This document shows, one piece after another, positions 46,052-57,800 of a stretch of DNA of 64,000 bases. The translations under genes and the position numbers were made by a program. The notes under the pieces were generated by a model. That model was not told the origin of the DNA. It saw only the letters and a list, made by a program, of their open reading frames with translations, and did not search any database. Every line of letters begins with the position of its first letter. Position 1 is the stretch's first letter. This stretch comes from Acinetobacter lwoffii (GTDB lineage Bacteria; Pseudomonadota; Gammaproteobacteria; Pseudomonadales; Moraxellaceae). The stretch lies in NCBI RefSeq assembly GCF_019048525.1, contig NZ_CP077369.1, positions 620,001 to 684,000 of the forward strand. The letters are read 5' to 3'.

Positions 46052-46652
46052 GATTGAAAATCAGATGCGTCCCTGGGCGTTGGGGCGCAAGAACTGGCTG
46101 TTTGCAGGTTCGCTGCGCAGTGGTCAGCGAGCGGCAAACATCATGACGTTAATCCAGTCAGCAAAGCTGAATGGCTTGGATCCGTATGCCTATTTAAGTG
46201 ATGTGCTGAAAAGGCTGCCGACACACAAAGTGACCCAAATTGAAGAGTTACTGCCACACCGCTGGAAACCTAAATCGAATTAAAAAATAGGCATGGGGTT
46301 CAGCGGACGCTTACGTTCAGCGGACGCTTACTGCCTATTTAAGTGATGTGCTGAAAAGGCTGCCGACGCATAAAGCGACCCAAATTGAAGAGTTACTGCC
46401 ACACCGCTGGAAACCTAAATCGAATTAAAAAATAGGCATGGGGTTCAGCGGACGCTTACGGTCAGCGAGCAGCCAATATCATGACATTAATCCAGTCAGC
46501 AAAGCTGAATGGCTTGGATCCGTATGCCTATTTAAGTGATGTGCTGAAAAGGCTACCGACGCATAAAGCGACCCAAATAGAAGAATTACTGCCACATCGC
46601 TGGAAATCCAACTCAAATTAAAAAATGGGCATGGGGTTCAGCGGACGCTTAC
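46052..46652 (+). mobile_element. Three nested 3' ends of IS66-family elements
   Basis: The 17-bp IS66-type terminus (GTAAGCGTCCGCTGAAC, here as its complement) occurs four times: 46298-46314, 46315-46331, 46443-46459 and 46636-46652. Between them lie three 5'-truncated copies of the same transposase end: 46053-46283, from 46332 (equivalent to 46187 of the first) and from 46460 (equivalent to 46122). The third differs at several silent sites, so it came from another IS66 lineage or is older. The result is a graveyard of one-ended events. Confidence 0.8.
46053..46283 (+). pseudogene. IS66 family transposase, C-terminal fragment
   Basis: The open stretch gives IENQMRPWALGRKNWLFAGS, then QRAANIMTLIQSAKLNGLDPY and IEELLPHRWKPKSN, the final 76 residues of an IS66 TnpC-type transposase of about 500. 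The 5' part is lost at the junction with the 113-bp inverted-repeat element. It cannot be active. Two shorter repeats of its 3' end follow. Confidence 0.85.
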
Positions 46653-46770
46653 ACTCAAACTTATCTGGTTTTAACTAAACTCATATTTTTGAGCTGTGCG
46701 ACAGGTATTTTTTTATTGATTGGGTATTATCGGCTTGTGGTTCGTGCGCGGTAATGAGATATCTAAAATT

Positions 46771-46801
46771 AAAAAAAGGATTTTGTATCACTACAAAATC
46801 C
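46771..46801 (-). terminator. Intrinsic terminator of the type I secretion operon
   Basis: GGATTTTGTA and TACAAAATCC pair perfectly around TCAC; reading leftward a run of seven T follows (A-run at 46771-46777). It lies 16 bp after the stop codon of the HlyD-like gene. Confidence 0.88.
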
Positions 46802-46816
46802 ATAAAATTTAAGACT

Positions 46817-48007
46817 TTATCTTTCTCTTAACGCTTCTCTGGCTTTATTGAATGGCTTAATCAAATAGTCCAGCACTGTTTTCTGTCCAGTGCGAATATC
46901 AACTGTCGCCACCATTCCAGGCGTAATCGCAAAAGTCTTACCCTGTTTATTTCGCAGCTTATCTGAATCAGTGCGAATATAAACCCGATAGTAAAATTGA
47001 TCCTGTTTAACTTCATCTCGAATCGTATCAGGAGATATCACGGTCACTTTGCCATGTAATCCGCCATATATCGCATAATCGTACGCTGTAATTTTGACTA
47101 AAGCTTGTTGGTTTGGACGAATAAAGGCAATATCTCTTGGCGAAATTCTAGCTTCGATCAGAAGCTGTTCATCTAACGGCACAATCGTCATAATCTTGCC
47201 ATTAGGAGGAATTACGCCACCTAAAGTCATTACATCGATTTCTTTTACCACACCGCGAACAGGCGCTCTAAAGACTGTACGATTTAATGTATCTGATTTT
47301 CCTTTCACAATCTGCCGTTGTGTTTCTACGTCGGTATTGGCTTTGGATAATTCTTCCCTTGCTTTTACATAATACTGACTACGTGTATCATTAATTTGCT
47401 TTTGTAAATCAGAAGCTTGACGTTTTAACCTTAAAACCTCTACCTCACTTGCAGCTCCTTTAGCAACTAACGGCTCAGTCATTCTTAGCTCTTGCTGTAC
47501 CAATGTTAAAGAAGTCGTTAGATCTGATATTGACTCTTCTAAATTTTTCCGTCGTGTATTATACAACTGTGTTTCTTCACGAACCAATTGCGAATCTTTT
47601 TGAACTATCTCGGGAAATTGTAATGCAGTTCCATTTACTTCTGCCCGTAAACGTGCCGAAGTGGCCAATGAAGAAACGAGCAAAGACTGCGATTCACCTA
47701 CATTAGATGCAAAGCGAGTCGGATCAAGTTGTGCCAATATGGTGCCTTTTTCTACAATATCACCTTCTTTAACATCGAGTTTGGTCAAAATACCACCCTC
47801 TAATGACTGAATAATTTGCTCTTTAGAAGATGGAATAACTTTACCCGTACCTGTAGAAACTTCTTCCAATTTAAATAAAGCAGCCCATATAAAGAACACC
47901 AAAAGTCCTAAGCCAATAATCCAGATGACCATACTCGATTTAGGTAAAGGTGGTTCATGAAATGAAGCTTTAGCAGGACGTTTTGTTTGTTGTGGTTGTT
48001 CATTCAT
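46817..48007 (-). CDS. Type I secretion membrane fusion protein, HlyD family
   Basis: Periplasmic adaptor that joins the ABC transporter to the TolC-like channel. The 396-residue protein has a short cytoplasmic tail, one membrane helix (about residues 25-43, SSMVIWIIGLGLLVFFIWA), a lipoyl/barrel-sandwich half (KVIPSSKEQIIQSLEGGI, VKEGDIVEKGTILAQLD), a long coiled coil (about 110-230) and a beta-barrel C-terminus (VRGVVKEIDVMTLGGV). It overlaps the end of the ABC gene by one base. The layout matches LapC/HlyD adaptors for giant adhesins. Confidence 0.92.
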   Translation of the reverse strand: MNEQPQQTKRPAKASFHEPPLPKSSMVIWIIGLGLLVFFIWAALFKLEEVSTGTGKVIPSSKEQIIQSLEGGILTKLDVKEGDIVEKGTILAQLDPTRFASNVGESQSLLVSSLATSARLRAEVNGTALQFPEIVQKDSQLVREETQLYNTRRKNLEESISDLTTSLTLVQQELRMTEPLVAKGAASEVEVLRLKRQASDLQKQINDTRSQYYVKAREELSKANTDVETQRQIVKGKSDTLNRTVFRAPVRGVVKEIDVMTLGGVIPPNGKIMTIVPLDEQLLIEARISPRDIAFIRPNQQALVKITAYDYAIYGGLHGKVTVISPDTIRDEVKQDQFYYRVYIRTDSDKLRNKQGKTFAITPGMVATVDIRTGQKTVLDYLIKPFNKAREALRER

Positions 48008-50139
48008 TATTGTGCCCCACTGGATGGATGAGTTTGATTATTTGATTGACTCAAAATCTGATCGCGTGGACCATCCATCACAATTTTCCCCTCATTCATG
48101 ACAATAATTCGATCAACTAATGCCAAAACAGCTCGCCGATGAGTTGCAACAATTAAAGTCCGATGCCCCATCCAATTCATTAGATGATCAATAAATTGTT
48201 TTTCTGCTACATCATCAATCGACGCTGTTGGCTCATCTAACAATACAATATTAGGTTGGCGAATAAGCAAGCGTGACAGCAACAAAGCCTGCCGTTGTCC
48301 ACCAGAGAAACCTAAGCCACCCTCAAGTACAAGATGATCAAGACCTTCTTTTTTATCTTGTACAAATGACCAAGCTCCTGTCATTTTGAGCGCCTGAATC
48401 AAGTCATCATCTGAGGCTAAAGGTGCGCCTAAAGTTAGGTTTTCCCTGATTGTGCCATAAAACAAATGCGCACTCTGATTAAGTAACCCTGTATCACGAC
48501 GAATATCAGCAGGATCAATCAGTGATAAATCAAGACCATCAAGATAAATATTACCTTGCTGCGGCATTTGCATGCCTGATAATAATTGCAATAATGTGGA
48601 TTTCCCCGCGCCATTTCGGCCTAAAATTGCAATTTTCTCTCCCGCCCGAATTGCTAGTTGAGCAATCGCTAGATTGGGTTTTGCATCATCTTGATTATAT
48701 TTAAATAAAGTGCCATTCAATTGATAATCACCCAACAATACTGAGCGATGGATCAAATGCGCCCGATCAGGTTGGTCAACTGGCTTTTTCATTAACTCAT
48801 CAAGACTACTTTTTGCGACTTTGGCTTGCTGTAATCGTCCCAAAACACCCGTAATTTGTGCAATTGGTGCCAACATTCGTGAAGATAAAATTGAGCATGC
48901 AACCAATGCACCTGTGGTCATTTCTCCACTAATCACGGCAAAACAGCCAACAAGTACCACAAGAGCATAAGTCAGACCTTGGACTTTTTGCGTCCATGCA
49001 GTCATCACGCCCACTATTTTACGCTGCTTCATACTAATATCGGCAGACATTTCATTCATATGATTCCATTGATTCTGGAATCTGGATTCAGCGCGTAACA
49101 GCTTAATGTCCTCTATGCCTTGCACTGATTCCACCAATATTGCATTACGAATCGAAGACTCACGCATTCCCTCTCTGGCAAGTTTAGCCAGTGGTCTTTG
49201 TGCCAATATGGCTGGAATAATCATAAGCGGTACAACAAGTACCATGACCCAGAAAAGATTGCCGCCAATGATCCAGAATATAACCAAAAATAAAAAGAAA
49301 AATGGCAAGTCGGCAATGGCGCTAATCGTCGTTGAGGTGACTAGCTCCCGCACCCCTTCCAACTCCCGAATTTGGGAAATAAAAGTACCTGTTGATTTGG
49401 AACGCTCACTATTTTTAATTCTGAGCGTATGACCAAAAACCCGATCTGAAATACGCAAGTCTGCTCGTTTACCAATAATATCTGATAAATAGATACGCGC
49501 TACACGTAAAACAAATTCAAAAATTGCCGCAATCAATACACCACCTGCCAACACCCATAACGTAGGAATTGACTGAGAAGGCACGACTCGATCATAGACT
49601 TGCATTGAAAATATAATGGTTGCCAGTGCCAGAATATTTGCAATTAATGATGCAAACATAATATCGATATATCGTTTCCAGTCACGTAACACGATCGACC
49701 AGAACCAACTACTCTCATAAGGTTTGATATATTCATCAATACGCGCATCTGCAACTGATTTTTCAGGTCGCAGGATATAAACACTTTCAATTTCATGTTG
49801 AAGGTCAGAAGCAACAAAACTTTGCGCAAGCCCCTGATCACCACTCATCTGGATACTGACATTATGATCGACATCTGCCTGATCAACCACACCAACTTGA
49901 CCATCCTTGAATACCACGATGACTGGTAAACGCCATGGATTAAGCATCTCTTTTGAAAATTTACTTTTACGTACACTTAAGCCAATCTGACGTGCAATCG
50001 TTTTCACGACCTCATCTGCTGCACTAGCCCCTGCCCAATCCATCTGCAAACGGATACGTTCTTCAGAGGTTTCGATACGATAATGTTTGGCAATCAATAA
50101 AATTGCCTGAAGATATGGCTGGTAATTCATCGTACTCAT
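48007..50139 (-). CDS. Type I secretion ABC transporter (LapB-like)
   Basis: A 710-residue exporter with a degenerate peptidase-C39-like domain at the N-terminus (about 1-130; it lacks the catalytic cysteine and so only recognises substrate), six membrane helices (about 150-430) and an ATPase domain: Walker A GRNGAGKST, signature FSGGQRQ, Walker B IVLLDEPT and switch His in ATHR. This is the LapB type that exports RTX adhesins. Its start overlaps the TolC-like gene by 4 bp and its stop touches the HlyD gene, so one operon. Confidence 0.93.
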   Translation of the reverse strand: MSTMNYQPYLQAILLIAKHYRIETSEERIRLQMDWAGASAADEVVKTIARQIGLSVRKSKFSKEMLNPWRLPVIVVFKDGQVGVVDQADVDHNVSIQMSGDQGLAQSFVASDLQHEIESVYILRPEKSVADARIDEYIKPYESSWFWSIVLRDWKRYIDIMFASLIANILALATIIFSMQVYDRVVPSQSIPTLWVLAGGVLIAAIFEFVLRVARIYLSDIIGKRADLRISDRVFGHTLRIKNSERSKSTGTFISQIRELEGVRELVTSTTISAIADLPFFFLFLVIFWIIGGNLFWVMVLVVPLMIIPAILAQRPLAKLAREGMRESSIRNAILVESVQGIEDIKLLRAESRFQNQWNHMNEMSADISMKQRKIVGVMTAWTQKVQGLTYALVVLVGCFAVISGEMTTGALVACSILSSRMLAPIAQITGVLGRLQQAKVAKSSLDELMKKPVDQPDRAHLIHRSVLLGDYQLNGTLFKYNQDDAKPNLAIAQLAIRAGEKIAILGRNGAGKSTLLQLLSGMQMPQQGNIYLDGLDLSLIDPADIRRDTGLLNQSAHLFYGTIRENLTLGAPLASDDDLIQALKMTGAWSFVQDKKEGLDHLVLEGGLGFSGGQRQALLLSRLLIRQPNIVLLDEPTASIDDVAEKQFIDHLMNWMGHRTLIVATHRRAVLALVDRIIVMNEGKIVMDGPRDQILSQSNNQTHPSSGAQ

Positions 50140-51650
50140 GGCTGAACCTCAACCCCCTGAATGGATAGACGATTAAGATGATAAACATCTCGTGATTGAC
50201 CTGTAGTCGAGATAAGTTGGACTAGATTTGCATAAATATCATAACGATTATTTTCAATTTCCATATTTGCACTATGAATGGCTTGTTCAGCATTAAGTAA
50301 GTCCACTACTGTCCGCGTACCAAGCTTATATTGCTCCTGATATAATTCTTTTGTTCTGGTGGTGGTTGATTGTCTGGCAACCAAAACCTGCATCTGCCGT
50401 TGTTTATTTGTGACTTGTTCCTCAGTCATGCGAATCTGTTCCAGAATATCCATATAACTATTTTGTACTTTGGCTTTGGCAGCTTCTTCTGCATAACTTG
50501 CAGCGCGACTTTGCGCCCCCACTGATCCACCCTGAAAGAAGTTACTGCTTGCTTCAAATTTAATTGAACTATCAAATCCGTCATCCTTGTTATTGTTTGG
50601 ATTGACACCATTCAGTGCCTGACTTAGCGTTCCAACTAAATTTAAAGTAGGGTAACGACTGAGATCTGTCTGAGTTTTCTGTGCTTTTGCGACATTTACT
50701 TCTGCTTGAGCAGACATAATCGTAGGAATCGTATTGATTTTAGGTGCTTCAAAAATCTTTGATTCAGTGACTACATTTTCAGGTATTTTCCAGTTGATCC
50801 GACTGATATCAAAGCCCAGTAAAGTCCGTAATTTTTGTTGATACAGTCTTAATTGTGTTTGTTGAGCAATTAAATTTGATTGGGAAGCTTCAAGATACGA
50901 CTTCGCCTGCACGGGATCTGCCTGACTGCTAATGCCAGCATTTGCACGCAAATTGGCAATCTCAGCAATACGTGCAATCCCATCTACTTGCTGCTGTGCA
51001 ATGCGACAGACTTCCTCATAGCGTTTTAGATTCACGATTGCACTTGCAACCTCAAGTGCAACCTCATCAATCTTGACCAGCACTTGCGCCTGCTGCAATG
51101 CTAATCTGGCTTTTTGAATATCCACACTGGATTTGACCTTACCAAAATCATAGACCATCTGTGTCGCATTAAGACTTAATAACTGCCGACCGCGTTCGCC
51201 AGAAGTCATATCTCCAGTCGAAATACCACCCGATAATTGAGGATAATATGCAGCTTTAGCCACATCAATATTGGCATTTTGAGAAGCAAGACTCGCAATA
51301 TTTTGACTAATTTCAGGATGTCGCTGAACCGCAATTTTCACTGCCTCAGAAATATCAAGCGTTCTTGAAGTGGGGCTTACCAAGCTCAATCCCGCAGTAT
51401 TGACCGTATTGGAATGTGTTGAACCGATAACAGGAAGTTCATCAAACTTTGAGGTATCGACATCAAAATTTGAGAGCTGTTTAAGATCTACTTTATTAAA
51501 ATGATCATCCGATTTTGGGGTAAATACACCTTGTAAATTATCTTTTAACGAAGTTGCAATTTCCTGACCAGACGCTGCATAAAGTAAAGGCATATAAAGG
51601 CTAAGAAGTGAACATAAACTCGTCTTTATTAATACATCCCGTTTATTCAT
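50136..51650 (-). CDS. TolC family outer-membrane channel of the type I system
   Basis: A 504-residue outer-membrane protein with a signal peptide (MNKRDVLIKTSLCSLLSLYMPLLYA, cleavage near residue 25). About 80 linker residues follow, then two OEP repeats: SEAVKIAVQRHPEISQNIAS and, at the end, LYQEQYKLGTRTVVDLLNAEQAIHSA, the classical second-repeat motif. It is the first gene of the tolC-ABC-HlyD operon and lies downstream of the adhesin gene, separated from it by a terminator, so some expression may be uncoupled from the adhesin. Confidence 0.92.
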   Translation of the reverse strand: MNKRDVLIKTSLCSLLSLYMPLLYAASGQEIATSLKDNLQGVFTPKSDDHFNKVDLKQLSNFDVDTSKFDELPVIGSTHSNTVNTAGLSLVSPTSRTLDISEAVKIAVQRHPEISQNIASLASQNANIDVAKAAYYPQLSGGISTGDMTSGERGRQLLSLNATQMVYDFGKVKSSVDIQKARLALQQAQVLVKIDEVALEVASAIVNLKRYEEVCRIAQQQVDGIARIAEIANLRANAGISSQADPVQAKSYLEASQSNLIAQQTQLRLYQQKLRTLLGFDISRINWKIPENVVTESKIFEAPKINTIPTIMSAQAEVNVAKAQKTQTDLSRYPTLNLVGTLSQALNGVNPNNNKDDGFDSSIKFEASSNFFQGGSVGAQSRAASYAEEAAKAKVQNSYMDILEQIRMTEEQVTNKQRQMQVLVARQSTTTRTKELYQEQYKLGTRTVVDLLNAEQAIHSANMEIENNRYDIYANLVQLISTTGQSRDVYHLNRLSIQGVEVQP

Positions 51651-51759
51651 GATATTGTTTCACGACTATAATAATGATGAGGAAAATCAAAACTCAAGCA
51701 TTGTACTGGAATTTTGTTTTGCCATTAAATGATTTAGCGAAATTATTCACATCTAGCAT

Positions 51760-51784
51760 AAAAATTGCCCCACGGATGGGGCAA
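51760..51784 (-). terminator. Intrinsic terminator after the giant adhesin gene
   Basis: TTGCCCCA and TGGGGCAA pair perfectly around CGGA; reading leftward a short T-run follows. It sits 24 bp after the adhesin stop and 110 bp before the TolC-like gene start, so the secretion genes need read-through or their own promoter. Confidence 0.82.
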
Positions 51785-51807
51785 CTTTTATTCATAAACA
51801 CGATAAG

Positions 51808-54800
51808 TTAGCCAATCGTAATTTGATGATTATTTAACAGCTCTGCAAGCGTTACATTCGAAGTTTGATGTTCTAAGACCAAAAGATCCTGATAATTTGA
51901 ACCATTTGCTTCACCATCACGATCTACTTTCACGGTTGCAGATTCAGTTGCTGCATCATAGTCAACCTTAATGAATTTTTCGACTTGTGAAAGATGAGAT
52001 GATGTCAAATCACTATCACTAAGCAAATCATTAAAGAATTCTGATGAGAATTGAATCGTTTCGGCATTGCTATCTGTTGCGGTAGAACCAAAACCGAAAT
52101 CTGTCCAATGATCAATACCATGCCCCGCTTTGGCATCACTCGCATCTAGCACATTATAAATCAATGTATCGTGACCCTGACCCGTCGTAATGGTATCGTT
52201 ACCCGCTTTGGCCACAATCACATCATCCGAACTGGTTTCAGCTACGCTGAAGCTTCTCGCTGATAATGGATTTACTCCAGATTGGGTATGAACATTTTCA
52301 CTCACCAGCAAAGTGACAGCCGTACCCGATACGGTACTGATGTATGTCACATAACCATTATTGGTTGCACTTTGTGTCCAGCCTAAACCAAGTTCAACAG
52401 TATCCTCAGCAGTACCATTGATCTTCAAGGTATGTGCCGCATCAGTCATGGTCAATACATGTGATGCTGTCAGGTTAGTGATATTATTTGCTCCATTTAC
52501 AGACAAATCCAGCACTTCAACATTCTTCAGATTTGCTGCCAAAGTAGCACCTGATACAGTTTCACCAGAACGGAGCTGAATCGTATCTGTACCTGCTCCA
52601 GCATTAATACTACTTGCTGTATATAGCAAGGTATCATTACCTGTTGTAGCCTTTTGGGCCGTCATATTTACAGTAATGTTCGTAAAAACATGAGCAGATT
52701 CACTATTTCCAGCACCACTTTCAACTGTCCATGCTTCTACCCCGATTTGTGTACCTGCAGTCGCTGAATCCTGATCAGTTAAAGCTGCTTTCGCCTGTTT
52801 AAAGCCTAACTTATCTATATTGCTTTGGGTTAAACCTGTAATGGTATAAGTCGTACTTGATCCAGTTCCACTTACTGTAATTTGACTAGATGAAATCTGT
52901 ACACCATCGATATAAAAAGAGGCATATTGACCCAGACCTGTGAGTTTAATGGTCATAGTTTCAGTACTGCTGTCATTTGCAACTTCTGAAACTTTTGGAT
53001 CATGCATCGATGCATTCAGGGTAAGTGGAATAATCTCATTTTCTTTACCGAAAGTTTGAGTCGGTTTGATATCAACGCCATTGGCTAAGGCATTAACCAC
53101 CAAATCTCCAATGTCTTTGGTTTCAGTTAAAGGAGATAAGCTACTTTCACCAGAAGTTACAACCAACTGTAAGTTTCCAACAGTACCACTCCAGTGTATC
53201 GGCGGTAATATCGCAACATAAGCTGGTAGTCCACCACTTTCTGAGAGTACCCAAGTGTTGGTTGTGCCATCACCACCTGCATTACTTGCAAGCGTTGCGG
53301 ATGCCGCATCATTTCCGACATAAACCAAGAAGCCATTTGGAACATCAGATAGCAAAATTGCACCATAAGACTCTGAACCATCTGAATCGTTCAAACTCAC
53401 GCTTAGTCCACCTGCACCAGTCAGCTCAATTGCATTGGCTTTAGTTGCCAGTTTTGACTCATTACCAATAAAGTTTTGTGAAACAACATTTACACCATTA
53501 TTGATCAGTTGAACTTCCACAGAACCCTTGACACTGACTGCTTTAACATCTGCACCGTCTTCTTGTACTTTTGCATAAGCAGTAAATGATACATTACCTG
53601 GTACAGTTTTCTCACCATTTGGCATGGTATACGTTAAGCCTACTGTTCCGCCATTTTCATCAATGTCAATGACGTAGAACTCACCATCAGTTGTACCATC
53701 ACCATCAATATCTACACTTTGTAAAACAAGTGGTGTTGTACTACCCGTGATGTATAGCTGACCACCTTCCATGGCATCGGTTGTATCAGCAGCATTGACT
53801 TGCACATACATTTTACCATCGACAACCTTACCAAAACTTCCATCGGCAGGGTCGAGTGTAATAGAACTTGTGATTGCTGTCGCACCTTCACCCACCATAC
53901 TATCTCCAGACATGGTGAATATCGGATTATCCGTCACAGGAGCGATTGGAATCGTCATGTCTTGAATCGGAATCGTTGCCTCTTCGGTAGCGCCACCCAA
54001 GACCGAAGTCGTAAGTGTCGCAACGAAATGGAACTGTCCAGATTGACCATTATCATTCCAGTCTGCTGGTGGCGTGATCACAATACTGTCTAACAGATTT
54101 TGCAAAGCAGCTTCGGCTTCGGCATCAGTGGCATTCGGATCTACCGTAACACTTGCTGTCCATACTGGGGTATCAGGGTTACCATCATTATTTGTATCGA
54201 TCATGGTTTGTACCATACCATTGACGATTGTACCTGCTGGTAAATCTTTCAAGGTGACAGTAAACAATTTGCTTGCCGAATTATCCTGAATGGTAATGGC
54301 TTGATCTACCACATCGCTTAATTTAAATGGTGTATCTTCCGTAGCAGATGCACCATTATATTGCCATTGGTCAATAAGCGGTGCTTTACTGCCTGGAGCC
54401 TCAGCAAAATCTGTATTTAGATACCATGTCACTGAATCAGATTTGATGTCTGTTATAGCAGTCAAATCAGACCCTAGATCTTGTGTCTGTACAGTTATCT
54501 TAATCGGATGGTCTGTTAAGCCATCCGCGTCGGAACCAATCTTGAAAGTGACTGGTACATCAATACCACCCTGTGCGTTGATTGAAGGTGCATTATTTGC
54601 CTGATAGACCAGTACCCATGTACCAGCACCTATCTGTTGAACATTTGCACCTTGTACAGTTACACCCTCTGGCACATTTTCGATCAAGATACGAACCACG
54701 TGTTCACTGCCATCATGGTCAATCGAAGCGACGTTCAGATTAACGGTCACAGTATCCGTTGCAGTCAATGTTGCGGTATCTGGATTAGCATCATCATTTG

Positions 54801-57800
54801 CATCTTGATCTGATGATGAAGTGGTATTGCTTATTCCAGAAATACCAGTAACAGATAACTCAACAGCATCGGTAACTGCACTCGCCGTTAATTTTAATTC
54901 TCCATCTTTAACCACCGTGTCCGCTGGTGCGGTTTGCACCGAACCATAATGATTATCGGTCACTTCATATTTGTAAGTGAAGAAGCCCTGATCACCATCA
55001 AGCTGATCACCACCTTTAGCTGCAAGGGTTTGACCTTGTTCAGCAGTCAGTTTATAGTAAGTCTTCCCATCAATCATTTCAGTTGGTAAGCCTGCATTAC
55101 TTAAAAGAACAGCCGATGTGCCAGTACCCAGATATAAAGTATAGTTTGCTCCTGCCGCCTGATTCTGTGCAATCCAAACATGTCCCAAAGTTTCGTCATT
55201 GTCACCATTTACATGAACAATGCCAAAATTCAGGGTCGTAATTTCATCTTCAACCAGTGTCGCACTGGTCGTTGCTTCTGCTTCGGCAGAAGGTGTCACT
55301 GTGAAATTAACGTCAGTTAATACACCAGTTTTGGAATCACCATCATTTTCAGTAGAAACGCCTGCAACTTTGAAATTCACATTGCCACTGTAATTCTCTG
55401 GTACTGTGATAAATACATTATTTAAATCTGTTGGTTTAATCACCCAGACACGTTCTTCACCTGTGCCAGTGACCAAAACAGTGGCTGGTCCACCCAGATT
55501 GAAATCTTTGGCTAAGCCAGTGATACGAAGGGTAAAGCTTTCTGAGCCATCTGTATTATCAATCGATGAAACATTTTCAATCAAATTAGAGAGTGACACT
55601 TTATGCTGGGCAGTACCATCCAGATTAGCTTCAGTGGTTGTATAAGACTGTACACCAGGCTGATTACTGTCATAATCTTTTAAGGTAATTGTCGGTGTAT
55701 CTGCTACACCATAAACTGTAACAGGTATAGAGAGCGGACTAGATGAAGCAGATGTGACGTTACCATCCGTCGCCGTCGCAGTAACACTTAAGGTAAAGTT
55801 TACATTGCTGTTAAAAGGTGGAGTAATCGTCAGTGGCGTAGATGTACTAAAGTTAGAGATCGTGACTGAACCGTTAGTAATCGTTTGTTCTACGCCGCCA
55901 TAGATAATTTTTGCACCAGCAGGAATATCTGAAATGGCGATATTAAAGGTTTCTGATGGATCAGAACTTCTTGGCGTAATAGACAGTGGGATTGGCGTAT
56001 CTTCCAAACCAATCGCACGACCATTTAATGACAAGGTATTAATACCATCAGCAACAGGTTCGATGATAATATTTTCTAACCAAGCTTCACCTGATACTGC
56101 TGTCGTTGGTGTACCCGTCCCTTCATTGTCATCATCATAGTCTACTGTATAAGCTTCAACTTTGATTTTAAAGGTACCCGATACATTTTCAGGAGCCAAG
56201 AACTGTAATGTTGACAATGCACTAACAGGTACATCAATTGGTGTGCCTGTATAAGTTGCAGTATAGTCAACACCAGAAACTGTCCATTTGAATTGTGATC
56301 CGATGACTGTCGCATAGCTATCCCCTGAAACTAACTCAGGAGTTAAATGTGCATAAGTCAGTTCATCTGCGTCCTGATTCGTCCAGCCATTGGCAAGGTT
56401 AAATCCACTCTCAGTACCCAGTGTATACCATGTGTCTTCTGCACCTGCTGTCGTGTAAGTGTGACCACCTGTCATGGTCAGGTCAGCTGTACCATCTTTA
56501 TCAGAATCACCTGAACCAGGAAGATTACCCCCGATTTCAGCAACAGGATTTACAGTGACTTTTATTGGCAAAGTTTTAGTCTGGGTATCTGTATCCGAAC
56601 CATTGGTATCAGTTGATGTTACACTTACTTGAATGGTTGCATCTTGACTACTGTGTGCTGGCGGCAAAATTGTGAAACCATCCAATATAGCTTCACGGTC
56701 TGCTTCAGTCACATTGCTGTTAAAAGTGATGGTATATGGAGAGCTGCTCGAACCATCTCCACTAATACTCCATTCTCCGTTATTGGTTGGAGCAGTCACG
56801 ACCCAACTTGTCGGAATTTCAAATGCGACTTGTGTAATGACTTCTGTACCAGTAGTCGTATCCGTCACTCTTACATTTTGCAGGAAAGCAACTGCTGTGT
56901 CTTCATTGGTAGAAACATCACCTGCTGCGACATCACCTGCTACTGGCGTAACTTGTAGATTTAAATAAACACTGTCAGTACTTTTAGTTCCAGTAGTCGG
57001 CCCATTACCTACACCATCACTATCTTGGTCCTGCGCATGTAGCGTGATCTGGATATTGTTAATGTCACCACTAAAGTCTTTTGGTGGTGTCACTGTAATC
57101 GATGGTAAGCTTGGTGAAACGCCATTGTAATTATTTGGAATGTCTATTCGATAGCCATTCAACGATTCTGTTGCAGTAATGGTGTGAGGCTGTCCACTTA
57201 CAGTTAAGGTTGCACCTTCTGGTAACCCCGTAATGGTCATCCAGCGTTGCTCACTACCATCGGTGTCGGCAATCGAATTACCATCGCCACCAGTCGCCAA
57301 TGTCACTTGCAACAAATTAGTCAAATTAAGTGCAGTATCTTCCGCAATCTCTTTAATCACAGGTGTCGTACTGCTTGTATCAACAAAACTAGTGCCATCT
57401 GAAATTTTCAGATCGATACCGTCCGTAACCGCCCGAACATTGACCACGACTGTTGCAGTACTGGTTTCACCGTTAACACCAGAAACTTTAGCACCGTTAT
57501 CGTCAACTTCATAACTGGTTACACTTACCGTTACGGTAAAATTGGCATGACTTTCCGCAGGTGGTAAAACCTTTAATGCTTCAAACTGAGCAGACGTCAT
57601 CTCCAAAGCATTTGCTGGTCTGGTTTCATCAGTCGGATGATTAACATCGGTTAACCAAATGGAGATATTGCCGCCATTCGATGTGAATAATGTAGCATCA
57701 GTACCAGATAAGAGCGCTGCGCCAGCAGGAATACCGCTTAAAGTAATCACGCCTAGACGTTCTGGGCTATCACCCGTTGTTGTATTGATATTTTGATCAA

